Part shown: positions 5,892 through 13,370 of the stretch, in pieces
How positions within the stretch are numbered: the first letter of the stretch is position 1
Layout of the letters: every line of letters starts with the position of its first letter
Virus record (IMG/VR): IMGVR_UViG_3300025154_001315
Coordinates: 1 to 60,321 of that record
Length of the DNA stretch: 60,321 nucleotides
Reading direction: 5' to 3' (one strand)
Source: a virus
Program-made: the position numbers and the translations under genes
The notes under the pieces: model-generated
What the model saw: only the letters and a program-made list of their open reading frames with translations
What the model was told of the DNA's origin: nothing
Databases searched by the model: none

Positions 5892-6200
5892 ATGGCCCAA
5901 TGCACTTGCCACCCTGGCCCCCACCAGCCCGGCACCACGGCCCCCGGCTGCCCCACCTGTACCGCCTGCCCCACCTGCCAAGCACCACACTACCACCCCG
6001 CGCAAGCCATACCCTACGGCGTTTGCCCCATAGCGGGCGGCTGCCCCACCTGCCGCTACCCCAACAGCAACCCGTGGCCCCCGCAGTGCCCCTGGTTGTT
6101 GGGCACGGGCCCCAAGCCCAACGCCCCGCAGTGCCACACGGGCCCCTGCCCCCTTTGCCACCTGGGGCACCACGGGTGTTGCGGCTGTAGCGCCCCGTAG
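5892..6200 (+). CDS. Cys/Pro-rich protein with CPxC motifs, encoded without GA/TC
   Basis: 102 residues from ATG 5892, with TTAGG upstream (again no GA). An upstream ATG at 5847 would pass through the terminator hairpin and is less likely. 16 Cys and several His include three CPTC units and one CPLC, giving up to four or more zinc knuckles. There is no Asp, Glu or Phe. Both Ile codons are ATA, very unusual in this genome but the natural choice where ATC is barred. Stop is TAG. The order of CxxC pairs suggests a compact metal-binding protein, family unknown. Confidence 0.6.
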   Translation: MAQCTCHPGPHQPGTTAPGCPTCTACPTCQAPHYHPAQAIPYGVCPIAGGCPTCRYPNSNPWPPQCPWLLGTGPKPNAPQCHTGPCPLCHLGHHGCCGCSAP

Positions 6201-6216
6201 CGCGTAGTGCGTAGCT

Positions 6217-6251
6217 GCCCGGCCCCCTGCCCAGGGGGCCGGGCTTTTTTT
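6217..6251 (+). terminator. Rho-independent terminator at the island's end
   Basis: Perfect 13-bp stem GCCCGGCCCCCTG / CAGGGGGCCGGGC with a 2-nt loop, then seven T. GA/TC avoidance ends about 30 bp after it. Confidence 0.9.
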
Positions 6252-6312
6252 GTGCCCGTTTTTGGTTTGGCACAACACCTGCTCACTCTCCGGCTTATTG
6301 GAGAGGAGTTCT

Positions 6313-6420
6313 ATGGACGAAGTCCCGAGAACGAAGACCGAGGAACCTTCCCCGAGCCCCGAGCCCCGAGCCCAGACCTCCCAGCCAAGCCCCTTGCACC
6401 TCGTCCGTCAGCGGTGCTAG
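6313..6420 (+). CDS. Possible 35-residue leader peptide
   Basis: ATG 6313 is preceded by an excellent GGAGAGGAG. It encodes MDEVPRTKTEEPSPSPEPRA and a short Pro/Ser tail, ending in TAG at 6418, 10 bp before the next gene. The DNA holds three tandem CCCCGAG units. The next gene has a poor ribosome site of its own, so this short frame may drive coupled translation. Low information content keeps confidence modest. Confidence 0.35.
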   Translation: MDEVPRTKTEEPSPSPEPRAQTSQPSPLHLVRQRC

Positions 6421-6430
6421 CTTGTAGCGC

Positions 6431-6922
6431 ATGGATCAAGACGTCATTGTAGAAGCCAAGTTCCTCGTCAGGCCCGCTGAGCCGGACGACTTCGCCTTCA
6501 TCTTCTCCACTTGGCTGAAGAGCTACCGGTACAACAACCAGGACGTCTCCCGCGTCCCGGCCGAGCTCTACTACCGCAAACACCACGAGGTGATTGCCCG
6601 GCTGCGTGACCGCTGCGCCCTCCCAGTCGCCTGCCTCCCTGATTCACCCGCTGTGATCATCGGCTTCGCAGCGCTGGAGCTGCCCCCGGCCCTGCTGAAC
6701 ACCTCCTCTCTCCCACCGCCCGCTCCGGCGCCTCCCGTCATCCACTGGGTCTACGTGAAGCGCGCGTGGCGGCGGATGGGCGTGGCCACTCGGCTTCTCG
6801 GGCAACTCTCCCCCTCCGCCTGCTGCCACTCCCACTGGACCAGCGCCATCCACCCCTGGGCTCACGTCAAGTGGTCCGGCCTCCGCTACGATCCGTACTT
6901 GCAGGTCACCCCGCAGTCCTAG
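6431..6922 (+). CDS. GNAT-family N-acetyltransferase-like protein
   Basis: 163 residues. N-terminal RPAEPDDFAFIFSTWLKSYR is typical of a phage GNAT subgroup often found beside terminase genes. IHWVYVKRAWRRMGVATRLL contains the acetyl-CoA-binding turn (R-R-x-G-V-A). VIIGFAALEL supplies the preceding strand. The catalytic base is not evident. The GNAT fold is also used by the phage Mu DNA modifier Mom, so modification of DNA rather than protein is possible here given the downstream thymidine-modification genes. Its last codons read VTPQS-stop, and that DNA recurs at three later gene junctions. Confidence 0.75.
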   Translation: MDQDVIVEAKFLVRPAEPDDFAFIFSTWLKSYRYNNQDVSRVPAELYYRKHHEVIARLRDRCALPVACLPDSPAVIIGFAALELPPALLNTSSLPPPAPAPPVIHWVYVKRAWRRMGVATRLLGQLSPSACCHSHWTSAIHPWAHVKWSGLRYDPYLQVTPQS

Positions 6923-6931
6923 GAGCACCGC
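6904..6931 (+). repeat. Junction linker repeat, copy 1
   Basis: GTCACCCCGCAGTCCTAG, then GAGCACCGC before the ATG at 6932. It encodes the last residues (VTPQS) of the GNAT gene plus the ribosome site of the next gene, so this is probably the parent copy. Confidence 0.8.
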
Positions 6932-7153
6932 ATGAACCCGCTATTCCAGGTCCACACGCTGAACGACGACGGCATCAACAAGGCGAGGGCGATGGCCGAG
7001 GACTTCAGTGCTCTCGTGTCGAAGTTGCAAATCATCCTCGGCGACGGCGGCGTCAAAAGCCGAGAGTTTTCGCTCGTCAAGACGAAGCTCGAAGAGGCCG
7101 CGTTCTTCGCCAAGAAGGCGATGGCCAACCAGCTCGAGAACCAGACGAAGTAG
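6932..7153 (+). CDS. Acb2/Tad1-hairpin-like small protein (putative anti-CBASS sponge)
   Basis: 73 residues forming two long helices. The second half, SREFSLVKTKLEEAAFFAKK, matches the signature of the phage Acb2 family (pattern SRE-x-SL-x2-T-x-LEEA-x2-W/F-A). Those proteins hexamerise and bind cyclic di- and trinucleotides to block CBASS defence. The size is slightly below the usual 80-95 residues. It lies in a small accessory cassette ahead of terminase, next to a RyR-domain gene. Assignment rests on motif recall only; a structural prediction would settle it. Confidence 0.6.
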   Translation: MNPLFQVHTLNDDGINKARAMAEDFSALVSKLQIILGDGGVKSREFSLVKTKLEEAAFFAKKAMANQLENQTK

Positions 7154-7161
7154 AACTCCCA

Positions 7162-7189
7162 GTTCACCCCGCAGTCCTAGGAGCACCGC
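7162..7189 (+). repeat. Junction linker repeat, copy 2
   Basis: GTTCACCCCGCAGTCCTAG followed by GAGCACCGC and ATG at 7190. Nearly identical to copy 1 but here entirely noncoding, 8 bp after the preceding stop. Confidence 0.85.
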
Positions 7190-7537
7190 ATGGCCAAGTT
7201 ACTCGTCGAGAACATCGCTCGCATCACTCACGAAGCGAACCGCGCCTACTGCCTCGCCCTGGGGGACAAGAGCCAGCTTCCGTGGGACGAAGCGCCGCAG
7301 TGGCAGCGCGACTCCGCCATCAACGGTGTGCGACACACCCTGGAGCACCCGAGCGCTCCGCCCTCCGTCTCTCACGACTCCTGGCTCGCCGAGAAGAAAG
7401 CGGCGGGGTGGAAGTACGGACCCGTCAAGGATCCGGAGAAGAAAGAGCACCCCTGCTTCGTGCCCTACGAGGAGCTTCCCGAGGATCAGAAGCTCAAGGA
7501 CACGCTGTTCCAGAACGTCGTCCGCAGCTTCATCTAG
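7190..7537 (+). CDS. RyR-domain protein
   Basis: 115 residues. IARITHEANRAYCLALGD, WDEAPQWQRDSAINGVRHTL and GWKYGPVKDPEKKEHPCFVP are the hallmarks of the phage RyR domain, named after the ryanodine-receptor repeat. Such domains are widespread in phages. They have been suggested to bind nucleotide-derived ligands, but no enzymatic role is known. Adjacent to the Acb2-like gene and preceded by the same linker, so both may act on host nucleotide signals; that pairing is inference. A half-size relative lies at 52815-52970. Confidence 0.85.
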   Translation: MAKLLVENIARITHEANRAYCLALGDKSQLPWDEAPQWQRDSAINGVRHTLEHPSAPPSVSHDSWLAEKKAAGWKYGPVKDPEKKEHPCFVPYEELPEDQKLKDTLFQNVVRSFI

Positions 7538-7560
7538 TTCACCCCGCAGTCCTAGAGGAG
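7537..7560 (+). repeat. Junction linker repeat, copy 3
   Basis: GTTCACCCCGCAGTCCTAG then AGGAG, serving as ribosome site for the ATG at 7568. Starts on the last base of the RyR gene's stop. Confidence 0.85.
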
Positions 7561-7567
7561 AAGAACC

Positions 7568-7810
7568 ATGCACTACCGCAACGGACGTGAAGCGAAGAAC
7601 GGCGACAAGATCGTGAAGCTGGAGGGCGGCAAGGTCGTCGCCTTCGGGGTGCTGCACAGCGCCGTCCCCGGCAACGACTTCTGCAACGGAAACATCGCCA
7701 CCATCCAGCCGCCCAACGACTACGCCTGCATGTGCGATTGCCTGCACGTCGACGACGTCGACGCGGTCCTGGCCGAGAAGGGCCTGGACAAGCGCCCCGC
7801 CGGAAAGTAA
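7568..7810 (+). CDS. Small hypothetical phage protein
   Basis: 80 residues. MHYRNGREAKNGDKIVKLEG opens a short beta-barrel-like fold seen in many phage small proteins (pattern MKYRDG-x-EAKVGD). Two Cys near CMCDCLHVDDVDAVL. Ribosome site GAGGAGAAG. Third gene of the linker-joined cassette. Function unknown. Confidence 0.7.
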   Translation: MHYRNGREAKNGDKIVKLEGGKVVAFGVLHSAVPGNDFCNGNIATIQPPNDYACMCDCLHVDDVDAVLAEKGLDKRPAGK

Positions 7811-7816
7811 TCGGAA

Positions 7817-7840
7817 GTTCACCCCGCAGTCCTAGGAGCC
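7817..7840 (+). repeat. Junction linker repeat, copy 4
   Basis: GTTCACCCCGCAGTCCTAG followed by GAGC, just before ATG 7845. Fourth copy within 1 kb. A degenerate match (ACCCCGCAGTCGTGTAGGAG) lies at the end of the lysis gene near 35700. Confidence 0.85.
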
Positions 7841-7844
7841 CACG

Positions 7845-8165
7845 ATGCCCAGGCGTCTCCCGAAGCACGAAGTCGTCGAGTCCGAAGAGCCCGAGATCGT
7901 CACCGAGAACCCAACCGGCTTCTTCAAGGCCCCCAAGGCGCGGACGGTGATCCACGTCCGTACGCACGTCACCACGCAGATCGGCGCGTTCGGCAGCAGC
8001 CTGGACGCCAGCAAGAACAACCTCAAGATGGAGCTGCGCCCCGACCTGGGCGGCGTGCTGGTCTGCGCCAACTTCAACGGCAAGGAGCGCGAGTTCCTGG
8101 TCCCCTTCTCCATCATCGCCCACGCCGAGCTGGCGGTCGAGGTCGTCGACGTCGAGAAGGAGTAG
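7845..8165 (+). CDS. Hypothetical protein ahead of terminase
   Basis: 106 residues: a charged N-terminus (PKHEVVESEEPEIVTENP), then alternating strands (TVIHVRTHVTTQIGAFGSS, MELRPDLGGVLVCANF) and an acidic end. No recognised family. It follows the fourth linker copy and precedes the small terminase by 28 bp. Confidence 0.65.
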   Translation: MPRRLPKHEVVESEEPEIVTENPTGFFKAPKARTVIHVRTHVTTQIGAFGSSLDASKNNLKMELRPDLGGVLVCANFNGKEREFLVPFSIIAHAELAVEVVDVEKE

Positions 8166-8193
8166 CCCCTCCCCGCCCGCAAGGAGCACGAAG

Positions 8194-8694
8194 ATGGTTG
8201 GAAAGCTCACCAGTCCGAAGCGGGTCCTGTCCCTCAAGCGGAGGGAGATCGCCCTCGCCCTCCGCTTGCAGGGCTACACCTACCACGAAATCGGCAAGCG
8301 GCTCAAGATCAGCCACGTCTCCGCGTGGCAGCACGTCAAGTCGGCGATGGAGGAGCACCGCAAGGCCCTGGCGGAGGACGTGGAGCAGGTCCGCGACATG
8401 GAGGTCAACCGCCTCGACGGGATGCTGGAGAAGCTCTACCCCCGCCGCAAGGACCCGCGCACGGCGGACACCATCCTGCGCTTGATGGACCGGCGCTCCA
8501 AGCTCCTGGGCCTGGACGTGCCGAATAAGGTGGACGTCAACGTCACCGGCCTGGAGAAGCTCAGCGATGAAGAACTCGTCAAGAAGGCCGAAGCCGTCTT
8601 CCGGCGCTCTGCCCGCAAGTCTGCAGAAGAAGCTGAGCGATCTGGAGAGGGCTCAGTTGATCCTGACGATTCGGGAGGCGCAGAAGAGGCATAG
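8194..8694 (+). CDS. terS: Terminase small subunit
   Basis: 166 residues. An N-terminal helix-turn-helix (ALRLQGYTYHEIGKRLKISH, then VSAWQHVKSAMEEHRKAL) for DNA recognition is followed by a helical oligomerisation region (EVNRLDGMLEKLYPRRKD, ADTILRLMDRRSKLLGL) typical of small terminases. The acidic Ser/Glu/Asp tail overlaps the start of the large subunit by 128 nt. Ribosome site AAGGAG. Recognises the packaging site; the repeat-dense gene-free DNA at 4.5-5.07 kb is a candidate target. Confidence 0.8.
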   Translation: MVGKLTSPKRVLSLKRREIALALRLQGYTYHEIGKRLKISHVSAWQHVKSAMEEHRKALAEDVEQVRDMEVNRLDGMLEKLYPRRKDPRTADTILRLMDRRSKLLGLDVPNKVDVNVTGLEKLSDEELVKKAEAVFRRSARKSAEEAERSGEGSVDPDDSGGAEEA

Positions 8695-10105
8695 GCCATC
8701 GTTCCTCGACCTAGACTTCACCGCGCAGACCCGCTTCCTCAACGACACTTCCCCGCTCAAGGTGGGTCTCTGCACCCGCCGAGCGGGGAAGTCTTTTGGG
8801 ATGGGGCTGGGGCTGCTCCGGGCGGCGTACTACACCCCCGGCTGCAACTGCCTCTACGTCGCCCTGACACGCGACTCCGCCAAGAAGATCATGTGGAAGG
8901 ACGTGCTCAAGGTCATCGACAAGGAGGAGGGGCTGAACTGCAAGTTCCACGAGAACGACCTGACCTGCACCCTCCCCGACCCCATCAACAGCGTCATCTA
9001 CCTGCTGGGCGCCGACAGCAGCGAGAAGGAGAAGGCCAAGATGCTTGGCCAGAAGTATCGGCGCATCGTCATCGACGAGGCGAGCCAGTACTCCATCAAC
9101 CTGGAGGAGCTCGTCTACGGCACGCTCAAGCCCAGCGTGGCCGACTACCGTGGCGACATCTACCTCATCGGCACCCCCAGCGATATCCACAAGGGCCTCT
9201 ACTACGAGCTGACGCAGGGCCAGGACCCGACCACGCCGCACACCTGGAAGGCGAAGGGTTGGTCTGGGCACGCCTGGAGCGCCTTCCACAATCCGTACAT
9301 GGCGGAGAAGTGGCAGGCCGAGATCGACGACCTGAAGCTGGCGAACCCGCTCATCGACGAGACGCCCCTCTTCCAGCAGAACTACTACGGGCGTTGGTGC
9401 ATCAACGAGAGCGCCCTGGTGTACCGCTTCAACCGGGAGAGGAACCTGTGGTCTGGCGCCCTCCCCAAGTACGACAAGGGTGACTGGCACTTCATCCTTG
9501 GGGTGGACCTCGGCTACAACGACCCCTCCGCCTTCAGCCTCTGCGCCTACCACGACAACGACCCCTGCCTCTACGTGGTCTACTGCGAAGCCAAGGCGAA
9601 GATGGACATCACCGAGGTGGCGGAGCGCATCCGCATCTACCAATACCGCGTCCAGCACGAGTTCAAGCAGACGATCGAGGCGATGGTGGTGGACGGCAGC
9701 AACAAGCAGGCCGTGGAGGAGATGCGCCGCCGCCACGACCTGCCGGTTCAGGCCACCATGAAGACGGGCAAGTCCGACTTCATCGAGCTGATGAACGGCG
9801 ACTTCATCATGGGGAAGATCAAGGTCCACGAGACGCAGGCATACGACCTGACCGTGGAGTACGGCAGCCTCATCTGGAACGAGCACAGCATCAAGCGTGA
9901 GGAGCACCCCGCTTGCCCCAATCACTGTACTGACGCTACCCTGTATGCGTGGCGCAAGTGCTATCAGTATCTGAGCACGAAGCCGCAGAGCGCCCCCAAG
10001 CCCGGCACCAAGGAGTGGTTTGACGCGGAGGCGGCGGAGATGGAAGCGATGGAGCTCGCCCGTCTTGAGGAAGAGAAGGTCATGGAAAGGGACTGGTCAT
10101 GGTGA
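8567..10105 (+). CDS. terL: Terminase large subunit
   Basis: 512 residues. Packaging ATPase with Walker A CTRRAGKS (near residue 70), Walker B RRIVIDEAS (near 165), and the RNase H-like nuclease start LGVDLGYNDPS (near 312). Further acidic positions include VVDGSNKQAVEEM. ATG 8567 follows GGAGAAG and lies within the small-subunit gene; no later ATG keeps the N-terminal helix KKLSDLERAQLILTIREAQK. Length is normal for the family. First of the long late operon. Confidence 0.92.
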   Translation: MKNSSRRPKPSSGALPASLQKKLSDLERAQLILTIREAQKRHRPSFLDLDFTAQTRFLNDTSPLKVGLCTRRAGKSFGMGLGLLRAAYYTPGCNCLYVALTRDSAKKIMWKDVLKVIDKEEGLNCKFHENDLTCTLPDPINSVIYLLGADSSEKEKAKMLGQKYRRIVIDEASQYSINLEELVYGTLKPSVADYRGDIYLIGTPSDIHKGLYYELTQGQDPTTPHTWKAKGWSGHAWSAFHNPYMAEKWQAEIDDLKLANPLIDETPLFQQNYYGRWCINESALVYRFNRERNLWSGALPKYDKGDWHFILGVDLGYNDPSAFSLCAYHDNDPCLYVVYCEAKAKMDITEVAERIRIYQYRVQHEFKQTIEAMVVDGSNKQAVEEMRRRHDLPVQATMKTGKSDFIELMNGDFIMGKIKVHETQAYDLTVEYGSLIWNEHSIKREEHPACPNHCTDATLYAWRKCYQYLSTKPQSAPKPGTKEWFDAEAAEMEAMELARLEEEKVMERDWSW

Positions 10106-10392
10106 AGAAGACGAAGCGCGAGGTGGCCGACGACCTGGAGCGTCTGCTCAAGCTGGCCCTGAAGCACAAGGCGCGGCGCCTGCGCTGCGGTGAGCTGGAA
10201 GTGGAGCTCGACCCGTCCGCGTTCGCGCCCCTCCCCACGCCCGCCAATCCGGACGACGTGGTCAAGGCCCTGGAGGCCGCGCGCAAGGAAGTCACCTGTC
10301 GCTGCGGCCACCCCTACGACGAGCACAACGAGATGGGCTGCCTCCACGGCTGCCCCCTGGGGACCTGTGCCCCTGAGAAAGAGGAAAGCTGA
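10099..10392 (+). CDS. Hypothetical protein between terminase and portal
   Basis: 97 residues. Basic helical N-terminus (KTKREVADDLERLLKLALKH) and a C-terminal Cys/His cluster, VTCRCGHPYDEHNEMGCLHG then CPLGTC, likely a zinc site. Overlaps the terminase stop and shares its final base with the portal start, so it is coupled on both sides. No known family. Confidence 0.7.
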   Translation: MVKKTKREVADDLERLLKLALKHKARRLRCGELEVELDPSAFAPLPTPANPDDVVKALEAARKEVTCRCGHPYDEHNEMGCLHGCPLGTCAPEKEES

Positions 10393-12335
10393 TGGACTTC
10401 CGCGACTTCCACGTCAAGGGCGAGAAGCGCCCGAACAAGGAGCTCGAGGCGCGACCCCGCTGGTGGCTGGAGGAGGAGAACCTCAAGATCGCACAGTCGG
10501 TGAGCGCTGCCCTGGAGGTCATCAGCAAGGACCAGAACGAGCGGCTGAAGCAGTACCTCATCAGCACGCGGCTGTACGGCAACCTGGGCGTGAGCGGGCC
10601 CAGCGGAACCAGCTTCAGCAAGCTCAGCTCCACGCACCCGGTTCTCAAGGACAAGATCAGCTACAACGTGGTGCAGAGCGCGGTGGACACCATCGTCAGC
10701 AAGACCACGAAGAACCGCCCCAAGCCCCTGGCCCTCACCAACGGCGGCAGCTACAAGGAGCAGCGCAAGGCCAAGAAGCTGAACCGCTTCACGGAGGGCG
10801 TGTTCTACGAGCAGAAGGCGTACGAGAAGGGCGAAGTACAGATGCTGGACGGCTGCATCTGGGGCGACGGCCCCATGCACGTCTACGCTACCGACGAGGA
10901 CCGGGTGGGCTGGGAGCGCGTCCTCCCCCACGAGCTGTGGGTGGACAAGCTGGAGGCCTTCTACGGCGAGCCGCGCAACCTGCACCGCTGCAAGGACGTC
11001 GACCGGGAGGTGGCCTCCGCGTTCGTGACCAAGCTGCACAAGGGCAGCCCCAAGCTGCTCAAGGAGCTGCTGAAGGCCGTGGCCCAGGCCCCCGCCGCCC
11101 GCCCGGACGCTCACGGCACCTACGGCACCGTGAGCGACCTCATCACCATCCGGGAGTCGTGGCACCTCCCCAGCGGAAAGGACACCGGCGACGGCAGGCA
11201 CGTCCTCACCATCGAGGGGGCGACGCTCTTCGCGGAGGAGTGGAAGCGGCGGAGGTTCCCCTTCACCAAGTTCACGTGGTCGCGGCGGCGGCACGGGTAC
11301 TGGGGGCAGGGCTTGGCGGAGCAGCTCCAGCCCATCCAGCTCGAAGTCAACAAGCTGATGACCATCATCCAGCGGAGCTTTCACCTGGGAGGCACCTTCA
11401 AGGTCCTGCTGGAGAACGGGAGCAAGATCGTCAAGGAGCACCTGAACAACGACGTCGGCGCCCTGGTGATGTACAGCGGGACCAAGCCCGACTACATCGT
11501 CCCCCCGCTGGTCCCGCCGGAGATCTACCGGCACCTCCAGACCCTCCGCGATGCGGCGTACGAGCAGGCGGGCATCAGCCAACTCAGCGCGAGCAGCCAG
11601 CTTCCGCAGGGCGTGGAGTCGGGCAAGGCGATGCGGACCCTGAACAACATCGAGTCTGAGCGCTTCATCAGCATCGGCCACGCCTACGAGCGCTTCTACA
11701 TGGACGCGGCGGCGCTGAGCATCGAGACGGCCAAGGAGATCGCGGCTCGACACAAGGGCCACTACATGGTGAAGGTGCCGGGGCGAGTCTACTTCGAGGA
11801 CCTGGACTGGAGCGACGTCGATCTCGAGGAGGACTGCTTCGTCATGCAGGTGATGCCCATCAGCTCCCTGCCCAACGACCCAGCCGGGCGACTGGAGACG
11901 GTGCAGGAGTACATCCAGGCAGGCTTCTTCACCCCGCGCCAGGGAAAGAAGCTGATGGACTTCCCGGACCTGGAGGCGGCGGAGGGCTTGCAGGCCGCCA
12001 GCGAGGACTATCTCACCAAGATCCTGGACCTGATCCTGGACGAGGGAGTCTACACCCCGCCCGACCAGTTCGACGACCTGGAGCTCGGCCGCGTGATGGC
12101 GCTGGAGTACTACCAGCGCGGCAAGGCTAGCGATCTGGAGGAGGAGAAGCTGGAGATGCTCATCCGGTTCGTCGGCCAGATCGACGCGCGCAAGGCCGCT
12201 GCCCAGAAGCAGCTCCAGGAGCAGCAGACCGCGCAGCAGATGCAGCAGGCCCAGGCGGGGGTGCAGCCCCAGGCGGAGCCCGAGCCCCCGCCCACCAGCG
12301 ACATCATCCCCAACGTGCCGGGGATGCAGCAGTAG
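10392..12335 (+). CDS. Portal protein
   Basis: 647 residues, in the usual place after terminase. Features fitting podovirus portals: GQGLAEQLQPIQLEVNKLM and an adjacent long helix, repeated amphipathic helices around YEQAGISQLSASSQLPQGVE, and a Gln-rich C-terminal barrel-like tail (residues 585-635). The dodecameric ring docks terminase and passes DNA. Catalytic residues are not expected. Assignment is from gene order and overall pattern. Confidence 0.8.
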   Translation: MDFRDFHVKGEKRPNKELEARPRWWLEEENLKIAQSVSAALEVISKDQNERLKQYLISTRLYGNLGVSGPSGTSFSKLSSTHPVLKDKISYNVVQSAVDTIVSKTTKNRPKPLALTNGGSYKEQRKAKKLNRFTEGVFYEQKAYEKGEVQMLDGCIWGDGPMHVYATDEDRVGWERVLPHELWVDKLEAFYGEPRNLHRCKDVDREVASAFVTKLHKGSPKLLKELLKAVAQAPAARPDAHGTYGTVSDLITIRESWHLPSGKDTGDGRHVLTIEGATLFAEEWKRRRFPFTKFTWSRRRHGYWGQGLAEQLQPIQLEVNKLMTIIQRSFHLGGTFKVLLENGSKIVKEHLNNDVGALVMYSGTKPDYIVPPLVPPEIYRHLQTLRDAAYEQAGISQLSASSQLPQGVESGKAMRTLNNIESERFISIGHAYERFYMDAAALSIETAKEIAARHKGHYMVKVPGRVYFEDLDWSDVDLEEDCFVMQVMPISSLPNDPAGRLETVQEYIQAGFFTPRQGKKLMDFPDLEAAEGLQAASEDYLTKILDLILDEGVYTPPDQFDDLELGRVMALEYYQRGKASDLEEEKLEMLIRFVGQIDARKAAAQKQLQEQQTAQQMQQAQAGVQPQAEPEPPPTSDIIPNVPGMQQ

Positions 12336-12368
12336 TTCTCGCAGCTCACCCGTAGCAAGGAGTAGATC

Positions 12369-13322
12369 ATGCCCGAGGCAACCCCAGTCGCCCCCGTCGT
12401 CGAAGCCCCGAAGGTCGAAGCCCCGAAGACCGAGCCGGTCAAGACCGAAGCCCCGCCCGTCGCCGCTCCTCCCCCCGCCGCTCCCGCCAAGGACGACGCG
12501 GCGGAGCGCATCGCCAAGGCGTTCGGCGCCATGAGCAAGAAGGAGAAGCAGCTCGTGGAGGAGAGCCGCAAGCTCAGCGCCGAGCGCGCGGAGCTGGCCA
12601 AGGACCGCGAGGCGGTGGCGGCGCACAAGGCCGCGCTCGCCGCCGCCAAGGCCAAGCCCCTGGAGGCGCTGGCCGCCCTGGGTCTCAGCTACGACGAGCT
12701 GACGAACGTCATCGCCAACAACAACCAGCTCACCCCGGAGCTGAGGACCAAGGCGGAGATCGAGGAGGCGAAGGACCTCGCACGCAAGGCGGCGGCGGAC
12801 CTTGAGGAGATGAAGAAGGAGAACGCCACGGCGGCCGAGCGGGCCAAGGAGGCGCGGAAGCAGGCGGCGCAGCAGCAGTTCCAGGCGCAGTATGACCGCT
12901 GGGTGGCGGGCACGGTTGCATTCGTCAAGGCGAATGCAGTACAGTATGAACTGACGAACCTCAACGATGCCCAGGGCGAAGTGCCCAAGCTCATCGAGGC
13001 GGTTCACAAGAAGACGGGCAACCTGCTGACGAAGGAAGAAGCCGCAGAGCGCATCGAGGCGTACTTCGTCGAGCGGGTTGAGAAGTCGGTGGCCAGCGAG
13101 AAGTGGAAGCGCCTGCAAGCGGAGAAAGCAGCCAAGGCCACGCCCCCGGCCGCCAAGAAGGGGGAAGAGAAGCCGGTCGAAGCGAAGCGGCCTACCCTGA
13201 ACAACGACCTCACCGCAACCACCAAAGTCCCCGTGCCGAAGAAGAACGAGACGCGGGAAGAGACGATGGCCAGGGTGAAGGCTGCATTCGAAGCGGCGAA
13301 GGCCAAGAACACTCCGGCCTAG
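12369..13322 (+). CDS. Capsid scaffolding protein
   Basis: 317 residues, highly charged and helical with an Ala/Pro/Glu/Lys-rich disordered N-terminus (residues 1-40), coiled-coil heptads (KEKQLVEESRKLSAERAELA; ADLEEMKKENATAAERAKEA), and a basic C-terminal helix (ARVKAAFEAAKAKN) that would bind capsid. Sits between portal and major capsid protein, the classic scaffold position. No protease motif. Confidence 0.8.
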   Translation: MPEATPVAPVVEAPKVEAPKTEPVKTEAPPVAAPPPAAPAKDDAAERIAKAFGAMSKKEKQLVEESRKLSAERAELAKDREAVAAHKAALAAAKAKPLEALAALGLSYDELTNVIANNNQLTPELRTKAEIEEAKDLARKAAADLEEMKKENATAAERAKEARKQAAQQQFQAQYDRWVAGTVAFVKANAVQYELTNLNDAQGEVPKLIEAVHKKTGNLLTKEEAAERIEAYFVERVEKSVASEKWKRLQAEKAAKATPPAAKKGEEKPVEAKRPTLNNDLTATTKVPVPKKNETREETMARVKAAFEAAKAKNTPA

Positions 13323-13370
13323 TACCTCCCCCGCAGTGCTGCCGCCAAGCGGCAGGAAGGACAAAGGATC

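Larger units (their letters stand above)
5069..6282. other. GA/TC-dinucleotide-free island
   Basis: Reading every base from 5069 to 6282 finds no TC and only two GA (5558-5559 and 5771-5772, both inside GGGACG). At this base composition well over a hundred GA+TC would be expected. The block begins right after the last TC at 5067 and ends at the first TC at 6283, just past a terminator. It covers a promoter-like leader, two ORFs, an internal terminator and a final terminator. The complementary pair GA/TC is avoided on both strands, while AG/CT are common, so this is not purine or GC skew. Neighbouring DNA on both sides is rich in GA/TC. Confidence 0.95.

Noticed and set aside
5258-6286. Several open minus-strand frames in the GA/TC-free island
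   Set aside because: Absence of TC/GA removes TCA and TGA stop possibilities on both strands, so long open frames are expected there by chance. The plus-strand ORFs have better starts and flanking terminators.
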